A stretch of DNA of 62,463 bases, from contig LNFB01000188.1 in assembly GCA_001464385.1 (NCBI GenBank), positions 1 to 62,463 of the forward strand, written 5' to 3'. The first letter of the stretch is position 1. Every line of letters starts with the position of its first letter. A model generated the notes under the pieces. The model was not told the origin of the DNA. It saw only the letters and a list, made by a program, of their open reading frames with translations, and made no database searches. The translations under genes and the position numbers were made by a program. This stretch comes from Deltaproteobacteria bacterium Ga0077550. Its GTDB lineage: Bacteria > Myxococcota_A > Polyangia > Nannocystales > Nannocystaceae. Below, piece by piece: positions 54,935 to 62,463 of the stretch.

Positions 54935-56158
54935 ATGGACACATCCGAAGTGGTGCACGACGTCTGTGTGTTGGGTCTTGGCTACGTCGGTCTGCCGACC
55001 GCGGCGGTGCTCGCGACGCGCGGACAAAAAATCGCGGGGGTCGACACACGGAACGAGGTGGTCTCGACCATCAACTCGGGGAAGATCCACATCGTCGAGC
55101 CCGAGCTCGATGCGCTCGTCCGCGCCGCGGTGTCGGCGGGTCGGCTGCAGGCGTTCAGCGAGCCGCAGCCCGCGTCGGCGTTCCTCATCTGCGTGCCAAC
55201 GCCCTTCGGGCCCGGCCACCAGCCCGACCTCAGCTACGTCGAGGCCGCGAGCCGGGCGCTGCTGCCGGCGCTGCGGCCCGGCAACCTCGTGGTGCTCGAG
55301 TCGACGAGCCCGCCGGGGACCACCCGCGAGATGGTCGCGCGCATCCTCGAAGAGGGCGGGTTCGTCGCCGGCCGTGACGTGTTCGTGGCCCACGCTCCCG
55401 AGCGCGTGCTGCCGGGCGCGGTGATCCGCGAGGTCGTCGAAAACGACCGCGTCGTCGGTGGCGTCACGCCCGCGTGCACCGAGATCGCCGCGGCGTTCTA
55501 CGAGCGCTTCGTCACCGGCGAGGTGCTGCGCTGCACGGCCGACACCGCCGAGCTGGTGAAGCTGTCCGAGAACGCGTTCCGCGACGTGAACATCGCCTTC
55601 GCGAACGAGCTCTCGAACGTGTGCGAGCAGCTCGACCTCGACGTGTGGGAGGTGATCAAGCTGGCGAACCGCCACCCCCGCGTGAACATCCTGCGCCCGG
55701 GTCCCGGCGTCGGCGGGCACTGCATCGCGGTCGATCCGTGGTTCATCGTCGCGGCCGCCCCCGAGCGCACGCCGCTGCTCCAGGCGGCGCGCCGGGTCAA
55801 CGACGCGCGCCCGCACCAGGTCGTCGCCACGGTGCGCACGCTGTCCGAGCGCTTCAAGCGGCCGAAGATCGCGTGCATGGGCATCACGTACAAGCCCGAC
55901 ATCGACGACATCCGCGAGAGCCCGGCGCTCGAGGTGGTCCGCGAGCTGCTCGCCGCGGACTTCGGCAGCGTCGTCGTCGTCGAGCCGCACCTCGCGAAGT
56001 GCCCGATCGACGGCGTGCCGCTCGAGAGCGCCGAGGAGGCGCTGCGCACCGCCGACATCGTCGTGATCCTCGTGGCCCACCGCGCGTTCGGGCGACTGCG
56101 CCGCGAGCTGTTCCACCGCCCGAGCGTGGTGGACACGGTCGGTCTGCTCACGCGGTGA
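54935..56158 (+). CDS. UDP-N-acetyl-D-mannosamine dehydrogenase-like (WecC family)
   Basis: This 407-residue protein has NAD-binding GLGYVGLP (residues 14-21), ESTSPPGTT for substrate, VAHAPERVLPG and the active-site Cys 263 in GVGGHCIAVDPWF, with Lys/Asn catalytic partners in VKLSENAFRDVNIA. It oxidises a UDP-hexose or N-acetylhexosamine to the uronic acid. It matches the WecC/UDP-ManNAc group, though UDP-GlcNAc or UDP-glucose dehydrogenase cannot be excluded. ATG 54935 has GGAG about 8 nt upstream. It diverges from the WecA-like gene, a genetic pairing typical of polysaccharide loci. Confidence 0.88.
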   Translation: MDTSEVVHDVCVLGLGYVGLPTAAVLATRGQKIAGVDTRNEVVSTINSGKIHIVEPELDALVRAAVSAGRLQAFSEPQPASAFLICVPTPFGPGHQPDLSYVEAASRALLPALRPGNLVVLESTSPPGTTREMVARILEEGGFVAGRDVFVAHAPERVLPGAVIREVVENDRVVGGVTPACTEIAAAFYERFVTGEVLRCTADTAELVKLSENAFRDVNIAFANELSNVCEQLDLDVWEVIKLANRHPRVNILRPGPGVGGHCIAVDPWFIVAAAPERTPLLQAARRVNDARPHQVVATVRTLSERFKRPKIACMGITYKPDIDDIRESPALEVVRELLAADFGSVVVVEPHLAKCPIDGVPLESAEEALRTADIVVILVAHRAFGRLRRELFHRPSVVDTVGLLTR

Positions 56159-56251
56159 AGCTCGGCGTGCACGCGAGCACGAGGCCCCTCCCGTCGGGCG
56201 GGCCCGCCGGAGCCTCCCCCACCCTCATCTCCTCGCTCCCGGGCTTCATCG

Positions 56252-56276
56252 CGGGTGAACGCTCTGCGTTCATCCG
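56252..56276. promoter_or_regulatory. hairpin between wecC-like and Uma2 genes
   Basis: CGGGTGAACGC (56252-56262) pairs with GCGTTCATCCG (56266-56276) with one mismatch and a 3-nt loop. It lies 93 bp after the wecC-like stop and 38 bp before the Uma2 start. It could be a terminator without T-run or an operator. Confidence 0.4.
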
Positions 56277-56314
56277 CAGCTCAGTCATGGCATCGGTGCT
56301 AGATTGGCCCGCGG

Positions 56315-56902
56315 ATGAGCCGCGCACTGCAGAAGGCCGTTCGACTCGCGACGATCGCCGACCTGCTCGCGATCCCCGAGCCCGAGCGATTCCACGAGCT
56401 GATCGAGGGGGTGCTCGTCGACAAGGAGGCAGCCTCGGGCAAACACGGCGAGGCTCAGCTCAGCCTCGCCATCCTGCTGCGGCCGTTTCGGCGCGGAGGT
56501 GCAGGCGGGGGCCCCGGCGGGTGGATCTTCGCGACCGAGGTCGAGGTGCGGTTCGACGAGGAGAACGTGTTGCGCCCCGACGTCGTCGGCTGGCGGCGCG
56601 AGCGACTGCCGGAGATCCCGGCGGAGGTCCCGATCTCCGTGATCCCCAACTGGATCTGCGAGGTCCTCTCGACCAACCGCGCGAACGATCTCGTCCGCAA
56701 GAAGCGGATCTATCACCGCCACCAGGTGGCCCACTATTGGGTCATCGACCCCGATGCCGAGATGCTCACCGTGTATCGCCACGCGCCGGAGGGCTACCTC
56801 GAGGCGCTGGTGGCCGTGCGGGGGGAGACCGTGCGGGCGGAACCGTTCGAGGCGCGCGAGCTGGCGGTGGGGGTGCTGTTCGGCGACGACGAGCCGGCGT
56901 AG
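56315..56902 (+). CDS. Uma2/DUF820 family putative nuclease
   Basis: This 195-residue protein has the restriction-endonuclease-like layout of Uma2 proteins: ERFHELIEGVLVDKEAASG, FDEENVLRPDVVGWRRER, the catalytic-type ICEVLSTNRANDLVRKKRIY, and AHYWVIDPDAEMLTVY. This corresponds to E, D, ExK-like residues. Many Uma2 copies occur in cyanobacteria and myxobacteria with unclear roles, sometimes associated with mobile elements. TAGATT (56300-56305) lies 9 nt before ATG 56315. Confidence 0.85.
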   Translation: MSRALQKAVRLATIADLLAIPEPERFHELIEGVLVDKEAASGKHGEAQLSLAILLRPFRRGGAGGGPGGWIFATEVEVRFDEENVLRPDVVGWRRERLPEIPAEVPISVIPNWICEVLSTNRANDLVRKKRIYHRHQVAHYWVIDPDAEMLTVYRHAPEGYLEALVAVRGETVRAEPFEARELAVGVLFGDDEPA

Positions 56903-56916
56903 ACGGGGGGCGGCGT

Positions 56917-57714
56917 ATGAGGCGTATGGGGCGACACCGCAGGTGCCCAGCAGCATGCGCCGGCGCGCTGGCGTTCGCCATCGGCTGCGCTGAGCCCCCG
57001 GCCGTGCCCGCCGTCGCGTCGCGCCCGGCGCCCACGTGCGGACCCGGCCATCCCGACCTCTGTGTCGCCGCGTGCAAGGCGGGAGAGGACGACGCGTGCG
57101 ACGCTGCGGCGACGATGTTCCTCGCCCACGGGCGCGATCGTGCGGCGATCCTCTACCGGGACCTGTGCGAGTCGGGTCGTCATCGCTACTGCCCGAGCTG
57201 GGCGCTGGCGCTGGTCACCGGCGACGGCACTGCGCGGGACGTCGCCCGCGGTCGCGAGCTGTTCGCCACCTACTGCAAGGACGACGCTGTCGCCTGCGGC
57301 GAGTACGGCAGCTTGTTCTTGGGCGGCGTCGGTGTGGCGCAGGACACTGGCATGGCCCACCTGTTGCTCGGCCTCGCCTGCGATCACGGCGAGGCGGCCG
57401 CGTGCCGCGACCTCGCCCTCGTGCTCGATGCCGGGTGCGCGCAGCGACACGGCCCCAGCTGCAACGAGCGTGGGGTCATGGCCGCCCAGGGTCGCGGCGC
57501 CGAGCCCGACGCAGCGGCGGCGTTCTCGTTGTTCGAGCGATCCTGCGCCATCGACGACGCCAACGGCTGCTCGAACCTGGCCAAGGCCTACGCCGGCGGC
57601 CACGGGGTCACGGCCGACTCGACGCGGGCCGCCGAGGAGTCCGCGCGGGCGTGCCGGCTGGGATCACAACCGGATTGCGAGGCCGCGGTCACGGACGGAT
57701 CCCCTGGAAGATGA
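56917..57714 (+). CDS. Sel1-like repeat lipoprotein
   Basis: This 265-residue protein has an Arg-rich n-region and lipobox FAIGC (Cys 24). The mature protein carries Sel1-like repeats with extra cysteines: YGSLFLGGVGVAQDTGMAHL, NERGVMAAQGRGAEPDAAAA and NLAKAYAGGHGVTADSTRAA. Each unit of about 36 residues forms a helix pair that binds protein partners. A poly-G ribosome-binding stretch precedes ATG 56917. It is 14 bp after the Uma2 stop and so may be co-transcribed. Confidence 0.85.
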   Translation: MRRMGRHRRCPAACAGALAFAIGCAEPPAVPAVASRPAPTCGPGHPDLCVAACKAGEDDACDAAATMFLAHGRDRAAILYRDLCESGRHRYCPSWALALVTGDGTARDVARGRELFATYCKDDAVACGEYGSLFLGGVGVAQDTGMAHLLLGLACDHGEAAACRDLALVLDAGCAQRHGPSCNERGVMAAQGRGAEPDAAAAFSLFERSCAIDDANGCSNLAKAYAGGHGVTADSTRAAEESARACRLGSQPDCEAAVTDGSPGR

Positions 57715-57786
57715 GAAGGCAGCTGCTCCTCGCCGCTGGCCAACCGCAGCGCCACGAGATCGGCGGCGCTACGGTCCTCGACCCGA

Positions 57787-59124
57787 TCACGGCGTGGACA
57801 ACACCACGGTCACGAGATCCGCGTTCGTGGTCGCCACCAGATCGGGGATCGCGTCCGCGTTCGCGAGCCCCGAGCCCAGGGCGTCCACCGGGCCCGCGAG
57901 CGGGATCGTCAGAGGCTCGCCGAGGCCGCCCGCGCCGTCGCCCGCGTAGATCCACAGCGACGCCCCCTCGACGTGGCCCACGACCACGTCGAGCACGCCG
58001 TCGCCGGTGACGTCCTCTGCCAGCGTGTGCGCCGGGCCAGCGTCGGTGGGCACGCCGGTCGCGTCGGCGAAGCCACCCGCGCCGTTGCCGAGGTGGATGT
58101 AGAGCATCCCGAGCGCGGCGTCGACGTACGCGATGTCGCCGTCACCGTCGCCGTCGAAGTCACCGCCCGCGACGCCGCGGGGCGTGTCGCCGTCGACGTC
58201 GACCATCACCTGCGAGCCGAAGGTGCCGTCGCCGTCGCCGAGGCGCACGAACAGCTCCTGGTTGCCATAGGCCTCGCGCACGTAGAGGAGATCGGGGTCG
58301 CCGTCGCCGTCGTACTCGCCGAGCCCGAGCGACAGCACGGGGCCGCCGACACCGACGCCGAAGCCGGGCTGCGGCGAGCCGTCGCCGTCGCTGCGGAACA
58401 CCTCGACGGCCGAGTCGGTGCCGACGATCACCTCGACGCCCGCGTCGCCGTCGAGATCGGCGACCCGGACGAGGGCCGGCGCGGCGGAGGTGGCGATCGG
58501 CGGCACCTGCAGCGCGAAGCCGCCGACACCGTCGCCCAGCGCGATCTCGAGGGTGTTGTCGTAGCGGTTGATCATCGCCAGATCGACGCGGCCGTCGCCG
58601 TCGACATCGCCGACGTCGGCGGCCTGCTCGAAGACCGTCTCGCCGTAGAGCGCCGGGCCGAACGCGCCCTCGCCGGTGCCGAGGTGCGTCACGATCTGAT
58701 CGCCGATGAGGTAGACCACGTCGACGTCGCCGTCGCTGTCGACGTCGGTGAGGCGCGCGTCGAACACGACGTCGCTGGGCTCGATGAGGAGCAGATCGTC
58801 GAAGCACAGCTCACCAGGGCTGGCCACGCCGTCGCCGCACATCGCCGCGGGCTCACCGGTGCTGGTGTCGCTGGAGCTGCCGTCGCTGGAATCACCCGTG
58901 GGCGCGTCGGTGCTGCTGCCGTCGACGGGCGACGTCGTGGGGCCGTCGCTCGCGTCGGCGTCGTCGCTCGATCCCGGCGCGGTGCCGGGACCGGCGTCCG
59001 CGCTCGCGTCTGCACCGGTCGAGGCGCCGTCGGTCGAGCCCGTGTCGCCCTGCGGATCGGCGGCGTCGGGGTTGAAGCAGCCAGTCAGCGCAACGAGGAG
59101 CAGGCACGGGGGGCGACATCGCAT
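57787..59124 (-). CDS. FG-GAP/VCBS-repeat lipoprotein
   Basis: This 445-residue protein has a Cys-containing signal and lipobox ALTGC (Cys 16), an extended Ser/Asp/Thr/Gly linker and a DUF4215-like CGDGVASPGELC. About seven repeats of the integrin-like FG-GAP type follow, each with an acidic calcium-binding-like loop (DVDSDGDVDVVYLIG; DVDGDGRVDLAMIN; EYDGDGDPDLLYV; DFDGDGDGDIAYV). These fold into a beta-propeller that normally binds ligands. It diverges from the dienelactone hydrolase gene (90 bp). Confidence 0.88.
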   Translation of the reverse strand: MRCRPPCLLLVALTGCFNPDAADPQGDTGSTDGASTGADASADAGPGTAPGSSDDADASDGPTTSPVDGSSTDAPTGDSSDGSSSDTSTGEPAAMCGDGVASPGELCFDDLLLIEPSDVVFDARLTDVDSDGDVDVVYLIGDQIVTHLGTGEGAFGPALYGETVFEQAADVGDVDGDGRVDLAMINRYDNTLEIALGDGVGGFALQVPPIATSAAPALVRVADLDGDAGVEVIVGTDSAVEVFRSDGDGSPQPGFGVGVGGPVLSLGLGEYDGDGDPDLLYVREAYGNQELFVRLGDGDGTFGSQVMVDVDGDTPRGVAGGDFDGDGDGDIAYVDAALGMLYIHLGNGAGGFADATGVPTDAGPAHTLAEDVTGDGVLDVVVGHVEGASLWIYAGDGAGGLGEPLTIPLAGPVDALGSGLANADAIPDLVATTNADLVTVVLSTP

Positions 59125-59213
59125 GCGTGGCAGAGTCCGGTCCCGACCGCGCGTGACGGGCCCGCGGTCGGACGGCGCGCGGCGTCCGGTTTCGCGCGTG
59201 GTACGGTCCGCCG

Positions 59214-60071
59214 ATGCGCGCCGTCCCACTGCCCCTGTTGCTGCTGCTCGCGTGCCGCCCGACCCCCGCGACCGTCTCCGCGCCGGGCCCCGGACCGGAA
59301 CCCGAGCCCGCGACCCCGGCGACGATGTCGTGGACCGGCCTCGTCGACGAGGCGACGTTCAAGGCGATGCACGAGCGGCGGACCGACGCCGCCCCTGCCC
59401 TGCACGGGATCGAGATCGACCTGGCCGGCACCCGCGCGTACCTCTCGCTGCCCGAGGGCGCCAGCGCGCCGCTGCCCGCGGTCGTCGTCATCCACGAGTG
59501 GTGGGGCCTCGACGATCACATCCGCCACTGGACCGATCGACTCGCCGCCGACGGCTACGCCGCCCTCGCGGTCGATCTCTACGGCGGCAAGGCGGCGACC
59601 ACCCCCGACGAGGCGATGGCGCTGATGAAATCCGTCGACGAGGCCAAGGCCAAGGCCGTGCTCGCCGCGGCCCACCGTTTCCTGCGCGAAGATCCGCGGA
59701 TCGCCGCGCCGAAGCGCGGCGTGATCGGCTGGTGCTTCGGCGGCGGCTGGGCGCTGCAGGCCGCGATCGCCGAGTCCGACCTCGACGCGGCCGTGATCTA
59801 CTACGGCCGCCTCACGACCGATCCCGCGGCGCTGTCGAAGATCCACGCGCCGGTGCTCGGCATCTTCGGGGATCGCGATCAGGGCATCCCGCCCGCAGCC
59901 GTCGAGGAGTTCGCGAAGGCCATGCGCGCCGCCGGCAAATCGATCGAGATCCACCGCTACGACGCCGAGCACGCCTTCGCGAACCCCTCGGGCGCGCGCT
60001 ACGACACCGCCGCGGCGACCGACGCGTGGGAGCACGTGCGGGGGTTCTTCGCGGCGCGTCTGCGCGGGTGA
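59214..60071 (+). CDS. dienelactone hydrolase-family lipoprotein
   Basis: This 285-residue protein starts MRAVPLPLLLLLAC (lipobox, Cys 14), with a Pro/Glu linker. The catalytic domain is complete: GWCFGGG with nucleophile Cys 174, Asp 222 in GDRDQGIP and His 253 in EHAFAN, and an oxyanion region near VVIHEWWGLDDHIR. Dienelactone hydrolases are normally cytoplasmic and act in aromatic catabolism; here it seems exported and lipid-anchored, so the substrate may be different. TACGGT (59202-59207) lies 6 nt before the ATG. Confidence 0.9.
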   Translation: MRAVPLPLLLLLACRPTPATVSAPGPGPEPEPATPATMSWTGLVDEATFKAMHERRTDAAPALHGIEIDLAGTRAYLSLPEGASAPLPAVVVIHEWWGLDDHIRHWTDRLAADGYAALAVDLYGGKAATTPDEAMALMKSVDEAKAKAVLAAAHRFLREDPRIAAPKRGVIGWCFGGGWALQAAIAESDLDAAVIYYGRLTTDPAALSKIHAPVLGIFGDRDQGIPPAAVEEFAKAMRAAGKSIEIHRYDAEHAFANPSGARYDTAAATDAWEHVRGFFAARLRG

Positions 60072-60131
60072 GCTCGGGCCCCGATCGATTGCGCCGCGCA
60101 GTCGCGTGTGATGTAGTCCGCGGCGTCGTCG

Positions 60132-60392
60132 ATGTCGCATGGATCGGATCCTCGGGCGGCGCCCCAGAGCGGTGGCGGTCGGACATCGGCGCAGGACGAC
60201 AAGGAGACGCGCACGGCGAACGTGCCCGGCTCGGACGACGCCTGGGCCCGGGATGCATCCCATCGCGACGGTGACGGCGATCCGATCACGCCGGGGCAAC
60301 GCATCGGCCGATACACCGTGCTCGGCCTCATCGGCGTGGGCGGCATGGGGCAGGTCTGCTCTGCGTATGACCCGAAGCTCGACCGCCGTCAC
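60132..60392 (+). pseudogene. truncated Ser/Thr kinase remnant
   Basis: The frame begins MSHGSDPRAA and reaches ITPGQRIGRYTVLGLIGVGG, then MGQVCSAYDPKLDRR, which is the Gly-rich loop and following strand of a myxobacterial kinase. Directly after DPKLDRR, where VALK should come, the sequence changes to unrelated Pro/Thr/Ser residues. There is no Lys, HRD or DFG, so it cannot be a kinase. The frame remains open by chance into the lipoprotein gene at 60927. It looks like the 5' end of a third kinase gene cut off by a deletion or rearrangement near 60392. Confidence 0.8.
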
Positions 60393-60458
60393 CCCTCGCC
60401 TGGTTCCACCACCCCCACCCCGTCCGACACGACCCGAGCGCGCAAACTTCGACGTCGA

Positions 60459-60827
60459 TCACGGAATCGCAGCCCCGAACCCATGGCGTCCACGTCGCGA
60501 TCCGCGGCGACACAGCTCCGTCGTGAGCACCCCGACGATCACCTCCACCTCGTCATCCGCGAGGCCCGGCGGATACCGCGACGGTGCAACGCGCCCCGCG
60601 GCGGTGTCCTCGGGAAGGAGCTCCATCACGGTCTCGTCGACCGGCTCGAGCCACGCCTCGTCGATCGTCTCCACGCCGTCCTCGTCGAGCTCGTCGTCGT
60701 CGAGCGCGCCGACGTCGAGTTCCTCGACGTCCTGCTCGTCGAGATCGAACACCACCGCGGTGAGCGCCCAGGGGCGAGCGTCCGGGGCGACCGCACGCGT
60801 CCGCTGGGATCCCGATCTGGCCGGCAC
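60459..60827 (-). CDS. small acidic protein, hypothetical
   Basis: A minus-strand frame with strongly coding third positions (GC3 nearly complete) encodes VVFDLDEQDVEELDVGALDD, ELDEDGVETIDEAWLEPVDE and, after a basic patch, RVAPSRYPPGLADDEVEVIV. The first two thirds are Asp/Glu-rich, the end basic. Start is uncertain: GTG 60827 is used, ATG 60917/60920 possible. It overlaps nothing else real and sits in the scar between the truncated kinase and the ferritin-like lipoprotein. No family recognised. Confidence 0.5.
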   Translation of the reverse strand: MPARSGSQRTRAVAPDARPWALTAVVFDLDEQDVEELDVGALDDDELDEDGVETIDEAWLEPVDETVMELLPEDTAAGRVAPSRYPPGLADDEVEVIVGVLTTELCRRGSRRGRHGFGAAIP

Positions 60828-60926
60828 GGGTGGGTGTACGACCCACGATCGCGATCGGATCGACGCGACGATCGTCCGCGCGCCCGAGCGATTGCCCCGG
60901 TCCCGGCGATCCGCCATCATCCTCCG

Positions 60927-62426
60927 ATGGGTCGTGGATGGGATGTGGAGGCGGTGCGGCGGGCGATCCTCGGGGCCCTTGGACTCGCTGCGTGTGGTCC
61001 GTCGGAGGTGACATCGCCGGGCGAACAGGCGACCGAGTCGACGGGGGACGAGACAGTCACGTCGGGCGGCGACGCGACGTCGAGTGACACCGTCACCGCA
61101 GGCACGGCGAGCGCGTCGACGTCGAGCTCCTCGACGGGCGACGACCCGGGCCGCGACGGCGCCTGGGCCTGCGGCGATCCGATCCCCCCGGAGTTCACCG
61201 GACCACCGTGCGAGGATCCCGTCGCCCCGGTGCAGAGCGACGGCACCCCGACGGGATTCGAGACCTGCGGGGACGGGCGCGTCCACCGGGTCGAGGCCCG
61301 CGAATGCGTGGTGTCACCGACGGCGACCGACGCCTGCCGCAACGACGCCGACTGCGGCGAGGGGCAGCTGTGCTACTGCGATGGCGACGACTCGCGGTGC
61401 GTGGACGCGCACTGCAGCACCGACGCGGACTGCGGCGGGTTGCCGTGCATGCGGGGCGAGGACCCGCGCGTCTGCACCGGGCCCGGCGAGGTCTACGACT
61501 ACTTCGCGTGCGTCACACCGCACGACACCTGCGATCCCCAGGTGTACGGCACCTGCAACCTGGATCTCTGCGACGTCTGTGCGTGGACGCCCGAGGACTG
61601 CGCGTGGGCGTGTCGACCGCTCGACGCGACGTCGTGCATCACCTGCGGCCGGCCGTACCTCGTCGACGGGACCGCGCGGGTGGCTGACGCCGTGCGGCGC
61701 GGGGACTGGGTGGGCCCGATCGCGTCCGCCCACGATCGTCTCGACGCCGAGGACGACGCCCGCGTGGCATCGCACTGGCTGCGCGCCGCGCTGGCCGAGC
61801 ACGCGTCGATCGCCGCATTCGCCCGCTACACCCTCGATCTCCTGGCGATCGGGGCTCCGGCCGCGCTCGTCGCCGATGCGGGCGCAGCGATGGCCGACGA
61901 GATCGAGCACGCGCGGGCATGCTTCGCGATCGCGGCGCGCCACGGCGCACCTGCCCATGGTCCCGGGCCACTCCCGAGCGACGGTGCCCTGGGCGATCGG
62001 ACCGCGCTGCGGATCCTCGACGACGTGGTGCGCGAGGGCTGCATCGGCGAGACCCTCGCCGCGCTCGAGGCCGCGGCCGCGCTGCGCGACGCCACCGATC
62101 CCGCCGTTCGCACGGCCCTGGCGCGCATCGCCAGCGACGAGCTGCGCCACGCCGAGCTGGCGTGGCGGCACCTCCGCTGGGCGCTCGGCGAGGCCGACGA
62201 TCGCGGGCGCGCTTCGATCGAGGCCCTCGTCACCGCCGCGATCGCCGACGCGATCGCCCAGACAGAGTTCACGTCGGCGACCGATGATCCCGCGGTGCCG
62301 AGCCACGGCGTGCTCGGGACCGAAGCCCGAGCGCACGTGCACCGCACCGGGCTCGCCGCGGTGATCGGGCCGTGCACGACCACGCTGTTCGCGGCGTGTG
62401 GATCGCCACACGCCGTCGCATCATGA
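60927..62426 (+). CDS. ferritin-like domain lipoprotein
   Basis: This 499-residue protein has a signal with lipobox GLAAC (Cys 23), a Thr/Ser/Gly linker and a Cys-rich middle of about 150 residues (NDADCGEGQLCYCDGDDSRC; CNLDLCDVCAWTPEDC; SCITCGRPY). The C-terminal ferritin-like four-helix bundle has metal-type residues: LAEHASIAAFARYTLDLL, ADEIEHARACFAIAARHG, CIGETLAALEAA and SDELRHAELAWRHLRW (E..H and E..RH pairs). It may oxidise or bind metal outside the cell. The longer frame from 60132 is a chance fusion. Confidence 0.85.
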   Translation: MGRGWDVEAVRRAILGALGLAACGPSEVTSPGEQATESTGDETVTSGGDATSSDTVTAGTASASTSSSSTGDDPGRDGAWACGDPIPPEFTGPPCEDPVAPVQSDGTPTGFETCGDGRVHRVEARECVVSPTATDACRNDADCGEGQLCYCDGDDSRCVDAHCSTDADCGGLPCMRGEDPRVCTGPGEVYDYFACVTPHDTCDPQVYGTCNLDLCDVCAWTPEDCAWACRPLDATSCITCGRPYLVDGTARVADAVRRGDWVGPIASAHDRLDAEDDARVASHWLRAALAEHASIAAFARYTLDLLAIGAPAALVADAGAAMADEIEHARACFAIAARHGAPAHGPGPLPSDGALGDRTALRILDDVVREGCIGETLAALEAAAALRDATDPAVRTALARIASDELRHAELAWRHLRWALGEADDRGRASIEALVTAAIADAIAQTEFTSATDDPAVPSHGVLGTEARAHVHRTGLAAVIGPCTTTLFAACGSPHAVAS

Positions 62427-62463
62427 CCCCGCGCGCGGACCCTCGACGCGCGCCGAGCCGTCG

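Noticed and set aside
60132..62426. One 764-codon gene joining kinase, unknown region and ferritin-like lipoprotein
   Set aside because: A complete signal peptide with lipobox begins at 60927 inside the frame, and the middle part has poor codon bias and is antisense to a better frame. The open frame is accidental.

Overview
The DNA is very GC-rich, with G or C at almost every third codon position. It encodes eukaryotic-type Ser/Thr kinases fused to TPR domains, a trypsin-like protease with a MYXO-CTERM-type tail, fibro-slime, RCC1-like and DUF4215-like domains, and an unusual number of lipoproteins whose lipobox cysteine is followed by a long Ser/Thr/Gly/Asp linker. That combination points to a myxobacterium (Myxococcota), most likely of the Nannocystaceae type. 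This is an inference from gene style, because no rRNA or other phylogenetic marker is present. I saw no tRNA, rRNA, CRISPR array, prophage or intact insertion sequence.

Layout. 1-6.9 kb: the 3' end of a membrane Ser/Thr kinase-TPR gene, then a coupled Hsp90-like/TPR pair flanked on both sides by small related secreted proteins, then a Cys-rich lipoprotein. 7-10.5 kb: a membrane-anchored LuxR-type regulator diverging from a tightly packed redox operon (DUF2231 membrane protein, His/Asp-rich small protein, small anchor protein, ApbE flavin transferase, ferric-reductase-like haem membrane protein). 10.5-15.5 kb: an SPFH protein, a small CxCG protein, an M50-like membrane protease, an ECF-type sigma factor, an orphan PotD-like binding lipoprotein and a TPR protein. 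15.5-24 kb: a secreted/surface block with a PNGase F-like plus fibro-slime lipoprotein pair, a DHCW cupin, a 1033-residue lipoprotein made of 17 Cys-rich repeats plus a predicted seven-bladed RCC1-like propeller, a trypsin-like protease and a beta-helix lipoprotein. 24-29.4 kb: a complete Ser/Thr kinase-TPR and two overlapping glycosyltransferases. 29.5-35.5 kb: lipoproteins, and an ABC transporter whose ATPase and fused permease genes are separated by an oppositely oriented toxin-antitoxin pair. 35.8-45.5 kb: lipoproteins, an FGE/sulfatase-modifying-fold lipoprotein, a DUF2461 protein, a beta-lactamase-fold hydrolase diverging from an AraC regulator, and more surface proteins. 45.6-53.3 kb: a pentapeptide-repeat lipoprotein, a sigma factor fused to a membrane/extracytoplasmic domain with its upstream partner, a lipoprotein peptide deformylase, and beta-helix and other lipoproteins. 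53.3-62.4 kb: divergent WecA-like and WecC-like polysaccharide genes, a Uma2 nuclease, a Sel1-like lipoprotein, an FG-GAP lipoprotein, a dienelactone hydrolase lipoprotein, a truncated kinase remnant and a ferritin-like lipoprotein.

Two themes run through the window. First, about 22 of about 60 genes encode predicted lipoproteins, so much of the coding capacity is spent on the cell surface or periplasm. Second, signalling proteins are abundant: three kinase loci, two sigma factors, and LuxR and AraC regulators. Several starts lack a ribosome-binding site but have a TAnnnT hexamer 6-11 nt upstream, which suggests leaderless transcripts. The most promising candidates for undescribed systems are the redox operon at 7-10.5 kb, the Hsp90/TPR pair with its flanking small secreted proteins, and the lipoprotein peptide deformylase.
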